Part shown: positions 37,176 to 47,676 of the stretch, in pieces
How positions within the stretch are numbered: the stretch's first letter is position 1
Layout: every line of letters starts with the position of its first letter
NCBI GenBank assembly: GCA_033239525.1
Contig: BSYO01000031.1
Coordinates: forward strand, 2,512,467 to 2,576,466
Direction: 5' to 3'
DNA length: 64,000 nucleotides
Origin: Nepenthes gracilis
Taxonomy: Eukaryota; Streptophyta; Magnoliopsida; Caryophyllales; Nepenthaceae
Translations under genes and position numbers: made by a program
The notes under the pieces: generated by a model
Databases searched by the model: none
What the model was told of the DNA's origin: nothing
The model's input: the letters and a program-made list of their open reading frames with translations, nothing else

Positions 37176-38104
37176 GCTTTTCCCACTATATATATATATA
37201 TATATATATAGTGGGAAAAGCTGCTTATGCAGTAAGGAGAATCGAACTTTAGTCTTTCTTACAAAAGAGTAATCACTCTACCACTGGAGCTACTGCCATC
37301 GATCTTCGATGTGAAAGCGCAATCACCCTCCACATTGTATTCCTTTATTTTGATTTCCTCATATACCACAATTTTCTCTTCATTCTCTTTTTACTTTAGC
37401 AGCCTAAGTCAATTTGCAGGATAATCAGTTAAGAATGATTAGATGCAGGTCTCTTGATTTCCAGGAAATGAGTTGATTCCCACCGTGCAGAACAAATTCA
37501 ATTCCAAATTTTCAACAAAGCCGGCAAAGCAAGATTCCCACCGTACGCAAACTTCTGAGCGATTTAGACATGTAAAGGTGGACATTGGAAGGTACCATTG
37601 CAGAAGAAGGACAAAAAAAGGATCCAGGGATCTTATTGAAAGCACATTTCAGCACGTAAACAAGTGATTGTTTATGCAAAACAATGCTACCGAGGATACA
37701 AAAAGGCAACAAAAAAAATGGAATGAAAATCTCCAAAATTGCACACAAGTTAGATCTAAATGAATCAGAGATTGGAAATAAAACCTTGATTCAAGAGGCG
37801 GTTGCAATTGGGAAGAACTTGCACGAAAGGCCCAAGCTTCTGATGCTCCGCCAACAATTCTGACAAGTACTGACTACAAACACACACACATTTAATTACA
37901 CACTCCACGATCAAAAGAAAAATCCCAACACACCCACCAAAAATCAAGGACACAAAATCGATCAAGCCCAAAAACCAAATGTAAATTCCTCGAAAAAAAT
38001 TGAGTAGGATTTAACAGAGCAGACCTATCAACATCAGGAGCAGTTCTAATCTGAGGAGAGGCGGCTCTTGCTGGAGAGAAATTCGTATTGTATAGCCCAG
38101 ACAT
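27574..38104 (-). CDS. Quaking-like (STAR family) KH-domain RNA-binding protein, complete, seven exons
   Basis: This is a nuclear RNA-binding protein of the plant Quaking-like group, likely acting in pre-mRNA splicing, stability or translational control. Exons on the minus strand: 38,104-38,025; 37,873-37,785; 36,078-35,927; 33,065-32,949; 32,817-32,701; 29,733-29,590; 27,720-27,574. All introns are GT-AG, phases agree, and the join encodes 281 residues, about the family's usual length. Residues 1-26 ([18 protein letters not shown]...) are the conserved N-terminus. Residues 27-56 resemble the QUA1 dimerisation region ([17 protein letters not shown]). The KH fold spans about 130-205, with its GxxG loop as GPRG at 155-158 in [23 protein letters not shown]2-like extension follows. 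The C-terminus GMKRAKTGR looks like a nuclear localisation signal. Introns 2, 3, 5 and 6 (1.7-3.0 kb) are full of repeats. No break was found. Confidence 0.95.
27760..29620 (-). repeat. Array of about eight exon-6-end plus SINE units in KH intron 6
   Basis: The 3' end of exon 6 (on the plus strand GTTTTAGCAATTCTTCTAAG then ATCTCCTTTGCCTG) recurs in degenerate form near 27,971, 28,205, 28,447, 28,661, 28,909, 29,141 and 29,341, with the genuine exon at 29,593. Spacing is 211-249 bp. Between copies lies a SINE-like sequence. On the minus strand it reads like GGTCACGGGTTCAAGTCATA, then TTGCATAATGCAAGATAAGA, then CCACCCTTCCCCAGACC. This is the 3' half of the widespread angiosperm Au-type SINE as I remember it. 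Most copies keep a GT after the exon-like end. Each unit is therefore exon end, donor, about 55 bp of intron and a SINE. Confidence 0.88.
29590..29733 (-). CDS. KH gene exon 6 (end of KH, QUA2-like)
   Basis: Acceptor AAATTAG, donor GTG|GTAATT; 144 bp, 48 codons. It encodes [19 protein letters not shown] and ends [14 protein letters not shown]. Its last 35 or so bases and donor recur as a degenerate array in intron 6. Confidence 0.95.
30719..30822. repeat. 57-bp tandem duplication in KH intron 5
   Basis: TGTTAAAATGCAAATGTTA and TTAAATATTCACCRTTAAAA occur twice, 57 bp apart, with three substitutions. Confidence 0.85.
31441..31815 (+). pseudogene. Acidic Asp/Glu/Tyr-rich ORF with one internal stop, in KH intron 5
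   Basis: One frame stays open for 124 codons except for a TAA at 31,705-31,707 (codon 89), and ends in TGA at 31,813. It lacks an ATG at its beginning (it opens right after a TAA). The product is strongly acidic with a regular feel: [39 protein letters not shown], and after the stop [19 protein letters not shown]. Codon-like composition and GC content stand out from the surrounding intron. It lies on the strand opposite the KH gene and next to an ATT-MITE end (about 32.0 kb). I do not recognise the family. It is probably a captured or retrotransposed gene fragment, now broken. Confidence 0.5.
31960..32068 (+). mobile_element. ATT-rich MITE, right end (copy M4)
   Basis: GGGAATAATAATTTTCAATT, TCATATTATTCTATTTCTTA and finally ATTCTATTACAACAATCAAA match the right ends of M1 and M3. 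A left end is not clear. A weak candidate is the TATTTGATAGGACGGACTAA stretch at about 31,232, which would place the acidic ORF inside the element. Confidence 0.5.
32701..32817 (-). CDS. KH gene exon 5 (GxxG loop)
   Basis: Acceptor TTTCAG, donor AAG|GTAATT; 117 bp, 39 codons. It carries [15 protein letters not shown], with the RNA-gripping GPRG loop, and [14 protein letters not shown]. Confidence 0.95.
32949..33065 (-). CDS. KH gene exon 4 (entry of KH domain)
   Basis: Acceptor TTTGCAG, donor AAT|GTAAGA; 117 bp, 39 codons. It contains [15 protein letters not shown], the first strand of the KH domain. Confidence 0.95.
33407..33745. repeat. Short imperfect direct repeats in KH intron 3
   Basis: CCCAATTCATTTTGTTCTGT followed by an A-rich stretch and a CTTTT-GCRTC motif occurs three times (near 33,410, 33,606 and 33,684), each followed by AATA-TG-CAATA-GAT-like sequence. 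Confidence 0.7.
35927..36078 (-). CDS. KH gene exon 3 (linker)
   Basis: Acceptor ATGCAG, donor GAG|GTAATT; 152 bp. It encodes a polar, low-complexity linker ([16 protein letters not shown]) between QUA1 and KH. It ends in phase 0 after residue 107. Confidence 0.93.
36470..36700. repeat. ATATCGGCC-type dispersed intron repeat
   Basis: The sequence is rich in variants of CAACCGATATTT and CAGCCAATATT. The same style recurs at about 30,510-30,650, 33,330-33,600 and 34,650-34,830, all in KH introns. Nature unknown, with no visible ends. Confidence 0.5.
37127..37224. repeat. (AT)n tract and a perfect 52-bp hairpin
   Basis: An (AT)n run at 37,127-37,172 is followed by GCAGCTTTTCCCAC (37,173-37,186), (TA)12, and the exact reverse complement GTGGGAAAAGCTGC (37,211-37,224). 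The whole 52 bp can fold on itself. It lies in KH intron 2, directly next to a tRNA-like sequence. Confidence 0.95.
37225..37300 (-). mobile_element. tRNA-like SINE head
   Basis: On the minus strand it shows an internal polymerase III A-box-like TAGCTCCAGTGGTAGAGTGA and, about 40 bases on, a B-box-like AGTTCGATTCTCC. Stems of a real tRNA are imperfect and there is no usable anticodon arm, so this is a SINE head or tRNA relic rather than a tRNA gene. The hairpin at 37,173-37,224 may be its tail. Confidence 0.5.
37785..37873 (-). CDS. KH gene exon 2 (QUA1-like region)
   Basis: The acceptor TTTGTAG precedes TCAGTACTTG and the donor is CAAG|GTTTTA. It encodes [16 protein letters not shown] and the following helix. 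Intron 1 is 151 bp. Confidence 0.93.
38025..38104 (-). CDS. KH gene exon 1 (start codon)
   Basis: The ATG at 38,104-38,102 is followed by 26 codons plus two bases. The donor is AG|GTCTGC. A CT-rich leader precedes it. Confidence 0.93.
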
Positions 38105-38413
38105 GACTTCTCCGCTTTCCAAAACAGAGATGGAGGAACGAGTTGAGAGAAGATTAATGTAGATGAAGCCGGAAAATGGAGAGCGAAGGGTTCGTATGAG
38201 TAAGAGAAGCGAGCGTCGAAAGGTCTGACAATTTGCAGGACGGTAATAAAGCCCGACGCCTTTTTACATTTTAATTTTATTTTTCTTCCGTATCTAATTT
38301 CATAAATTTATTAAAAAATATATATATTTTTAACCACAAATATAATATTTAATCTTTTATTATTTTTTTATTAATTATACCCATTAATAAATAAAATTTT
38401 ACCTATTTTTATC
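38105..38413 (-). promoter_or_regulatory. KH gene leader and proximal promoter
   Basis: The transcribed strand is CT-rich just upstream of the start codon (CATCTCTGTTTTGGAAAGCG and the stretch above it), like many plant 5' leaders. Beyond about 38,260 it becomes AT-rich. No certain TATA box. A MITE ends the region at 38,414. Confidence 0.4.
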
Positions 38414-38617
38414 GGATCCGAGGGACGCCCTTCTCCTTTGTGGAGAAGGACTGTCCTTCTCCTCATTTGAACCGTTGGTTGTAAAATCCGACGGCCCATA
38501 TGTTTGAATGGATAATATAACATGAGCCGTTCGATTTTAAATTTAATTATCAAAAACACGTAATCGTCAAATTTTACATCCAACGGCCCAAATTAAGAGA
38601 AGGACGCCCCCTCAATC
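38414..38617 (+). mobile_element. Mutator-type MITE, copy D (204 bp) in the KH promoter
   Basis: It runs from GGATCCGAGGGACGCCCTTC to GGACGCCCCCTCAATC and is palindromic, like copies B and C. The flanks CTATTTTTATC (38,403-38,413) and CTATTTTATC (38,618-38,627) differ by one T and are taken as the target duplication. It starts 310 bp upstream of the KH start codon and may carry or displace regulatory sites. Confidence 0.85.
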
Positions 38618-38629
38618 CTATTTTATCTG

Positions 38630-40099
38630 CGTGTCTTATAAACAAAAACAATAATAAAATTAAAATAATATTACTTCTATTTTTATTTATATTAAAATTA
38701 TTATTTTTGGCATGAAAAAAATAAAATATAATAAAATTTATATTTAATTTTGATAATTTTAATATAAATAACTATATAATTAAATATATAAATAATATTT
38801 TTTTATAGAATAAATCGTGTGTTAAATTAAATTAAATTTAATTTAATTTTGAAATTTGCATTCGACTTAACAGTAGCAGTACATTCGGCGCGGCCGACAT
38901 TATAACTACGACGTCGTTTTCTCCCCACCCCCCACCCAACGCTGGCGCGTTCCCCTTCATTAGTTTTTGAGTGAATGCCATTATTTATAATGGCAATTTA
39001 TAATAAAGTGTAATTATTTTTAAGAAATAGATATTATTTTTTTATATATTAATTATTTATTTTAAAATAAATGGTTATAATTTAATAATTAATTTTAATT
39101 TTTTTTATTATTTTAAAAAATAATTAAATTATAATAATTTATTTAAATATCAATGTCTTAAATTAGAAGAAAAATGAGCTTGAGCTCTGTTTTTTTTTTT
39201 AAGAGATGGAGTCTCCCTGATCCCCTATATTAATGGCATGTGTTAGTTGGATTCAATTAACTAATCAAATATTACAGGTTAGTATGTTATATATAAAGCT
39301 TTCGTTTTATCTGCGAATGCACCTGAAAGCAATATTCTTCAATAAAGAACTTCTATTTATACTTCTTCATGTGTGTTTATGTTGTAAATATTATGGGTAT
39401 AATGTCTAATTTTTATTAATAAATTATGATATCATTAATGTTATTTTTAAATTAATTTAAAAATAATTATATAATATAAATTTTTAAAAAATTAAATTTG
39501 AGGAATCATACCCAATGTTTGATGGTTGTCTGTATCCATATTTATGCATGTTTGAGGCAGAAGAGATACGCTTGATGTGTGCCTATGAAACACTCATACA
39601 CAATTTGAATAGAATGTTGGCATTTGAATTGTGTCTGATACGGCATTCATATAAGACCCTTGTCCAAAAGTAGGTAAAAAAAATTCATAATAATTAAATT
39701 AGACAATATTTTCTTTATCATTAAAAGATCAAGACCCAAATATAATTATCCAAACTATAGAATTGGACATGCCACAATTTGAAAACCATTAAGATAATAA
39801 CTACAATGCTTGATAATAGGCACAAGGCTAATCCGAATAGTACTGTCCGGTCCCTAAAACACATGGTAATAACCTATTTAATTCAACTAGTAAGAAAAAT
39901 AATAGTCTAACACTATACAATTACAACATCAAATTTGTATAAATCTAAATAACACCATAGTCTGAATATAAAATAGTTTAAAATAGAATTCCTAAATAAT
40001 ATAAATGGTTATTAATAATATATATATACATTACATCCTGAATAAGCAAAATCAAGTACAAATCCAGTTGCAACTAAATACAAACAAAATCTTGTAAAA
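38630..40099. other. AT-rich intergenic DNA, no gene recognised
   Basis: No open frame of note. A short less AT-rich piece at 38,870-38,960 (GCGCGGCCGAC and following) and another at 39,530-39,660 have no recognisable motif. Confidence 0.55.
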
Positions 40100-41350
40100 A
40101 TTCTTATTTAAACTCTCTATGAGTAATCTATAATTCTGTAATTTTAAAAAGTTAGAAACAATACAAATAATTAGATTAAAACTTAATATAGATTGATACA
40201 TATAATACCAAATATGCCCAATAAAGCAGAATGAATGAATGAAAATTGAAACACATGTTTGAAATCCAACATATCAAAAGTCCAAAAATATCGGATACCC
40301 AAATACTTCTAACAGCCAAATAACAAATGTTTACATATGATTTCTTACACAAAATTCATTATCTATTTACAAATACTGTATAATTCAAAGGTACAAAATC
40401 ATCTGAAAACTAAAATGTCCAAATATCATAAATATAAGTCTTAGAGTCCAAAGTTTAAAGTCCAAAATCGTAGAAATTTAAATATCAATCAAAACATGTA
40501 AATTTTAAAAGTCTAACATCTCAATTATTAAATCATATGTAGATAGAATCTCAAAAATCTAAAACATACTAAAATCTAATAACCAATGATCACAAGGCTA
40601 GTTTTGATAAAGAATTACATGTACTTTCAATAATATTATGATATATCACTATTATTTATATTCGTAAGTTGAATATTTATAAATTATTTTCTATAAACAA
40701 GGTTAAACACTATTTTCTTTTGCCATTCGTAGATAATAGATGTAATTCTCAAATCTACATGATATATATTAGGATATTTGAATATATTATTTCGTTTAAT
40801 TTATTATAATGATTCCCAAAAATACTAAATCATCAAACTGTATAACAAAAGTTTCAAAGCTTTTCTTCTCTATAAGAAAAGTAAAAAACTTAACTCTGGA
40901 AAAGTATGTACACAAAAAGTTTCGCCCCGTAAGAAAATACAAATATCGAAATAAATAATAAAATAGAGTCTAATCTAAAGTATATCCATGGACTACCGCA
41001 TCTAAGCCTAAATATATTAGTTTATGACTTTTCCTTTACTAACATTTCTATACATAAATGTAATACTTAGAATATTTACTTATTTTGTATAAAATAGATA
41101 AATTCCTCGACTGTTATCTTAAACCCAAACAACTTCTCAAAATCTTCCGTGGAAACCACATGAATGCATCAATATTCAAAATGGGGGAGCTAAAGGCCAC
41201 GTGTATATATATCAAAATAAAAAATATAAATAAAATTAAAAGATTCATAAATAGACCAAAAAAAAAGGGTTTAGAATACATAACTTAACCTACCTATCTG
41301 ACTCATCTAACAAATTAGAGCTTCAAAATCCACTTCCTTTTCTTCCTGTA
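40100..41350 (-). repeat. Dispersed repeat, related to 48.8-50.1 kb and 52.3-52.9 kb
   Basis: The stretch ACATGTACTTTCAATAAT through GGTTAAACACTATTTTC to CATGGACTACCGCATCTAAG matches 49,360-49,790 (TGTGTACTCTCAACAATTTC, GGTCAAACACCATTTTTTTT, CATGGACTATCACATATAAG) in the same order. Part of it also matches 52,690-52,870. It looks like the long AT-rich part of the LTR-like units listed further right. Confidence 0.65.
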
Positions 41351-41455
41351 ACACTCAATTCTCAATTAATATATTTGGTAATATTAGTTTATTTTGAATA
41401 CATTATAAATAATTATACAATATAAATTTAAAGAAAAATTTGGAGAAAGAAGTAG

Positions 41456-43735
41456 GCTTGGTATTTAAGACACGCCTGACATGCACTCCTTTGGAATTAT
41501 GGCAGATTGGATGCACCTAAGAAACGCCTTTAGAGTGCTTGAGCATGATTTTGGCGAATTGCTCACATCTGAGCCACACCTAACACAGTGCTTATGTGTG
41601 ATTGAGGTTTAGTATAGCACTCATGTAAGATATCGGTTTTCAAAATATAATATTTAGGACTAATTAAGATAATATGATTAAAATTAGACTTAAGAGTGCG
41701 CAGAAAATTAGTATTAAAAGCAAAAAGGGAGTCGGGAGGCTGACGCCTAAGTGGCGCCCAAGACGCGCTTGATAGAATAGCAATCTGAGGCACGCCCGAG
41801 GCAAGTGCGGGGCGCATTTAGCAGAATGCTATGCCCGATGTATATCCGAAGCATGCTCGGGATGCATTTAGTAAAATATCCCGCTCGAAATGCGCTCAAC
41901 GGGCGCTTGAGCACGGACCTTCGAGTGCTATGGTGCCCAAGCAACGCTCGACTGGAGCTCGAATTCCAATCTATGTATATAAGCATGCGTGAGGGTTTTT
42001 TCATCATTTTTGCAGGAATTTTAGAGAGAGGAGAGAGAGAACACGAATAAGAAGTGAGAGGAAGAGAAGTTCGAGGCTTCCAAGTTCTAATTCCAATTTA
42101 GAGCTAATTAAAAAGTTGTACATTGGGTTGAGACTAGTGTACCCATATACTTTTCTTTTTTTCATTATATTTTTTATTTCGTTCTTTTTGGATATTTTTA
42201 TGTCGATACCCGTCAAGTATATATTTTGTAAAACCCATATCTTTAGCAAGCATATTTATTGATTTAATGCCCGATTTTCATACTTTGTACTCTATTATAC
42301 TCTAACGTAATCCTAACCCTAGTCCCGTGATATTTATCTGTTTATTTTGAAATTTATGTATGATTTGCCATTAGAAAATTATAACCCTAACTTTATGAAC
42401 ATGGGTTCATTGATTATTTGGTATTTATTCTCATATACTTTGTATATGATATTTTACATATTTCAAAAATATTGTTGGATGCATTTGTGAAGGGATTTGT
42501 TGTCTAGAAGCTCTAAAATTATGTTTGGCTCATTGTAGTAAGAATTTCTTAAATACTCCAAATTTTATATTAATTTGTGCATGTAATTAAAGGCATGTGA
42601 ACACTTGAACTCATAAGAATATGATTATATGTATTTGTAACCAAGAATTATGTGAATTATGCGAACTATATGAAGAGAACTCTATAATTTGTTATGTTTG
42701 ATGATTTATTCTCCATTGAGTGAAAACTTTGTATATGAATTATGGTGGAACATTCTCTTAAGAATAAGTAATCATGAAATTGGACCAAAGATTTGTATTT
42801 CAGAGAGTAATATTACCTAGCATATTTTAGGATATTACAGTGACAGATCGAGGAATGCCGCTAGGGCACGGGAGATGCTATGGTGGCATATTTGTTATCT
42901 AGCCCTATATATCTGATGAAAGGTATACCGTCTATTACGAAACGTTAATGTTTGAGGTATCATGGGTAGCGCCTTAGAATGTGTGGATGCATATACATTC
43001 CATTCCTCGCTCGACTTCTCCGTTAGCTGGTAAATCCTACTGGTCCTGATATGCAAAGATAATAAAATTTCTACATATTTTAGAATCTAAAGGAATTGGA
43101 ATTAGAATGTGAAAGATAAATATATTTCAAAAATGTATTTGTTCATGTTTCATACTTATACATTTATATTATGATCCTATTTTGTTCCTCTATTTCATTT
43201 TGAGTATATCGCTTATTGCGTTTGATCATATTATGTCTTGTTGAGCATTTGTTCCTTTAAATGAGTAGGAGATTATATTTGATGAGGCGGAGTCGAGCTT
43301 AGAAGTTGGCTAGGCAGAAGACTTTGAGGATGAATTCGTGGGCTTAGATTTTGTGATTTTATGCCCTTGTGAGGAGTACTTTTACATATTTTGAGATAGA
43401 TACGTATTGATGTATTTGTATATTGATGATATATAGATAATTTAGTTTTCACTATATGTTGATGGATATATATGCTTCCGCAAGTTATTATAATTTGTTT
43501 AGATACCTAGTGGTATCTCTTATAAACCGACGTTGTATCCGGAGATATGACATTCGCGATACAAATGGATATGTGGTTTTTTTGTATCCTGTGTTACTGT
43601 TTGTGGATGTATATATGTGTTGTACAGGGATATTGTACAAGTTTGTGTTTAGTTTGACGGCTATTTTACAGTTGAAACCTTGTCGATTTTCAGTTAGAAA
43701 TGTGATTCGTCACAGCCCGATACACACCTGACCAG
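41456..43735 (+). repeat. LTR-like unit, plus orientation
   Basis: The order of parts is that of a long plant gypsy LTR. A U3-like block (41,460-41,960) is built from degenerate motifs around GCGCTTGAGC and GCGCTCAACGGGCG. A TATA box follows in CTATGTATATAAGCATGCG (about 41,970), then a GA-rich leader TTTTAGAGAGAGGAGAGAGA (about 42,018). A long AT-rich part ends near TGTGATTCGTCACAGCCCG (43,703). It resembles chromovirus (Tekay/Del) LTRs as I remember them. Class assignment is inference. No coding sequence adjoins it. Confidence 0.5.
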
Positions 43736-45200
43736 TACTCGTATGCCAATTTACCTATATAAGGACCTACATACTATTTTTTTAGGCATTTTCATGAGAA
43801 AAAAAGAGAAATGAGAGAGAAAGCAAAGGAAAGGAAGAGTAAAAGGGTGATTCTAAAGTACTTTTTTGTCAAATTTGTCAGGTTAAATGTTAAAAGTAAA
43901 TATATAAAAATTTAATCTTTGGCCTATTTTTATTTAATTCTTATTTTTTTATATTTGGTGATTTTATTATACATACATATTGTTTTTACTTACCTCACTT
44001 TGAATATATGCGCATGCATACAGTTTTATCGGATAGTCTGTAGTTTTACTTGATTTTACCAAATGTTAGAGAACTTTGAGGGTTTGAACAAAATGGGTAA
44101 ATATTTTAAAGTATTGAACTTATATTCAAAATGTTTGCAAAAAAAACAAAAAATCATAAAAACTTGCATATGGATATTACATGTAATATTTCATGCATGT
44201 GCTTCAGGTTGGACTATATTTTGTATTCACTTCAATATTTGTACTTTCTTATCGGATGAAAAACTTTGTGTTTATACTTCCTTGGAGTAAAAGTTTTATA
44301 CTTTTTCATCAGAGCTAAAAAGTTTTGGATATTTGTTATAGAAACCCTCCAATGATAACCATCATAAGAAATTAAATAGAATTAGTATATTTGGACATTA
44401 TAATATATTCAACCAGACTTTAAAATTGCACTTATTATCCACGGCTGTAAAAAAAGTGTATTTGACCACATCTATATAAAGGAATATAGTAGATAGCCGC
44501 CTATAATCTAAATAGTTATGATTTGGCCTAAGGTTACTGAAATCTTATATAAGCCTTTCTCAAAGTCAACCTTTTGGTCTTTAGTCTCCGATTTGAGTAT
44601 GTTATGGATTTTTAATATTTTTACCTACAACGGATTTAATACTCCAGATATTTGATTGTAAGATTTGTGGGTTTTAACCACTATTTAGATTTATGATATC
44701 AAATTTTGGATTTGTACCATATATTAGGATTATTTGATATTTACATTTGGATTATAGACTTTGTGTAGGATACCAGATTTGGATATTTGATAATTTATTA
44801 TATTGTCATGTATAGTCCTTTGGTTTACATAGAAAATTTGTGCATCTTTTATTAATTTTATCCATTCATTCTAATTATGAACGAACTGTTTTATTATATA
44901 TATATATATACACTGATATTTATTGAGTATTTGGTTTACGATTTTATTATTTTTGATCCTTCCAAATTAGACGGCTATAGATAGATTGTATGGAGTTTGG
45001 ACGATGATGTTGATAAAGATTTTATTTATACTTTGTAATTCTTATATTTGTAAATGGGTTGTATTTATATTTTGATGTATTTTTTGCGATGAGAAAATCA
45101 TGGATAGATTGATATTAGTGTACTATTTTTTAACGAAATGATGTTTTGGATTATTTTGATGTTTGGATTGTGACATTTTGGTTTCTACTATATCTATAAT
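43736..45200 (+). repeat. Second LTR-like unit, plus orientation
   Basis: After a short U3-like piece there is a TATA box in CCTATATAAGGACC (about 43,756) and a GA-rich leader GAGAAATGAGAGAGAAAGC (about 43,807). AT-rich sequence follows. The end is not sharply defined and the sequence reverses in style near 45.2 kb. Confidence 0.4.
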
Positions 45201-46930
45201 GTGATTTCAAAATATTCATATTATTATTTTTTTCTTATAGATTATAGAGCAGGTTCTGACTAATAATTAATATTAGGACGGATGGTCTAAAGAAATCATA
45301 TGATAGTTAATATCATTATTATTATCAGTAGTTCTAATATGTTGTTATTTATAACTTAAATTTGGGTTCGTAATAATATAAACACCCTAAAGTTATTATT
45401 TTGAGACAACATACATCTGAAAATTTTTTGAATTCTAATTCTATTTATTTGAATAGCCTTTCTGCAAACTCTTATACCTGTAAGTATGTCTGAGCCCGCT
45501 ATTCTAAATGGGGTTAACAAAAATAAATATAAGAGTGAAATAATTACTCAATAAGGCATATACTTTTTTCATAATCAAATATATAATTTATATCAAAATA
45601 TATTGGAACAATTAATCAAAATTTAGATGTAAGGCTATGAATTTTCATAACATTGATACATATATTTCAAATTTCTTTTTTTTTTATTCTTAATCTACAA
45701 TGTACTATAAAAATATGCTCAAATCATGGTAATTATTATGGATCGATAATCAGTATGGCATCATTGACAAATGAGCGAATAATAAAAACTCGGGTTACAT
45801 ATTTTTTTCATACAATCAAAGGATTTACACTCCTATTCAAGACTCGTAAGTGGGCCGTTATACATATAATCTTATAGATGGTGTCAAATATTGAAATATC
45901 ATATATAAAAATTAAGAATATAAGAATATTCAAACTCAATTTCAGAACATGTATAAGTAATAAAGTAAAAAACTGGCTTTACAAACCAAGATATGTTAAA
46001 TTAAAGACATGAATTTCATAAAAATTGTAAAGAATGAGAATGAGAATACATAAATATAAAGTATAAACACTTTATATATAAAATTATGGTATGCATGGAT
46101 ATTTGAGAAAATAAATACCTATAAAGATCAGAAAGAACAACAATAAGAGTAAGAAGGGTTTAGGATATGCTTGTTTTAACTTGATTTTATCCAAAAATTA
46201 TGTAATTTCTTTTTAATTTCTCATTCTCCTACTTATCCCTTTTCTTTTTTTTTTTTTTATCTTCTTTATTTCTCTCATCTCTCAAGAACCAACTCAAAAT
46301 GATTTAAAATCGGCCGAAAAAGCTCTTTTTATAATGAGTTGATGCGTCATAAATGAATCATATGCAACCGTGCACGAGCGCTAATCAAGAATATATTAGG
46401 CATCAATATTCTATTCTAATAACATACGAGCACTGCTTGAGTGCATCTCAGGTATGGACTCTCTACCTCCAACATGCACGTGCGTCTTTTAAACGTATAC
46501 ATTAGGCGTGTGTCCTTTGGATTTCTCATTGATTTTCCTTTCTCCTGCTTCTCTCTCTTCTCCTCTTCTTTATCTCTCTCATCTCTCAAAAACCAACTCA
46601 AAATGATCCAAAATTGTTCGAAAAAGCCCTTTTTATAATAAGTTGGCACGTCATGTGCAAATCATACGCGACCGTGCACAAATGCCAATTAGGCACACAT
46701 CAGACACCAACACCCTGTCCCAATGACATACGAGTACCGTTTGAGCGCACCTCAGGGACGAACACCCTGCCTCCAACACATATGTGCGTCCTTTGAGTGT
46801 ATATTAGACATGAACAATCTATCTAATACACTCATGCATGGGTCAAACATCTTTCAAGCGCTAGACCTAATTTCTCCAAATTCAATTTTCTTCAAATTTT
46901 TTTATATAATATTTTTTAAATTAACCCAAA
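45200..46930 (-). repeat. LTR-like unit(s), minus orientation
   Basis: Read on the minus strand: a U3-like block with GAGCGC-type motifs (46,860-46,680), a TATA-like TTATAAAAAGGGC, and a GA-rich leader. Part of this is repeated in tandem (see the next entry), and an AT-rich tail runs to about 45.2 kb. The tail near 45,400-45,640 matches 50,670-50,930 in block order (ATAATCAAATATATAATTTA in both). Confidence 0.45.
46267..46800 (-). repeat. 301-bp tandem duplication of an LTR-like promoter region
   Basis: TTTATTTCTCTCATCTCTCA at 46,267 and TTTATCTCTCTCATCTCTCA at 46,568 each begin a copy containing ACCAACTCAAAATGAT and TTTTTATAAT-AGTTG. The two copies therefore duplicate a TATA and leader region. 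They differ by about one base in eight. Confidence 0.8.
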
Positions 46931-47676
46931 ATTATTTTTATAACATCACAATTCAAAAATAAAATATGTGGTATTATAAAATTTGCCTAAATTTATCAAA
47001 AATATGAGTAACCCTTTTTAAAGTTAGCCTTTTAATTCATCAGTGTATGAGTTATTGGCCTTTCATTATTGGGATTTGTCTTGCATTGTTTTGTGACATT
47101 TTGCACTTTTGAAATTTGTATGTTTCAATACGATTCATTGGATTGTATGATTTTATGGACACATTATATGATTTAAAATTTTAACTTTTTTGTACAATAT
47201 GGGATACTTAGCAGGCCGTGAATACTCATAGGGTATGGGATGAGGTTTTAAAAGACTTATGGGCCGCTAGGATTGTAATATTTGAGGATTGATAGATTTT
47301 ATACTCACCAGAGGATTATAAATATTTTAGAATTTTGCAGTTTGCTATTTAGGCTAGTGAGCCAAAACAAATGCTATGAATGATTTTTTGTTGTGTATTG
47401 GATACTTTGGTTAGATGTTGATATGGCTTTAATCCAAATAGGTAATTAAATAATTAATTAATTAACTTGAATAAATTATTTACTTTCTTTTCTATAGTTG
47501 AGCAAATTTTAAATTAACCAAATAGAGATTTCAGCAACTGAATAGAATCTAAATAATCTAAACACAGGGTTGGACCTAATGAATCAATAATCCCAAAACA
47601 ACCGTAACATCCATAACTGACAATGGATATAGAATATGATTGAACCAATTTTATCCAATCTCCCAATAAATAATAT

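Noticed and set aside
37225..37300. Functional tRNA gene
   Set aside because: A- and B-box motifs are visible but the T stem does not pair and no convincing anticodon stem-loop can be formed.
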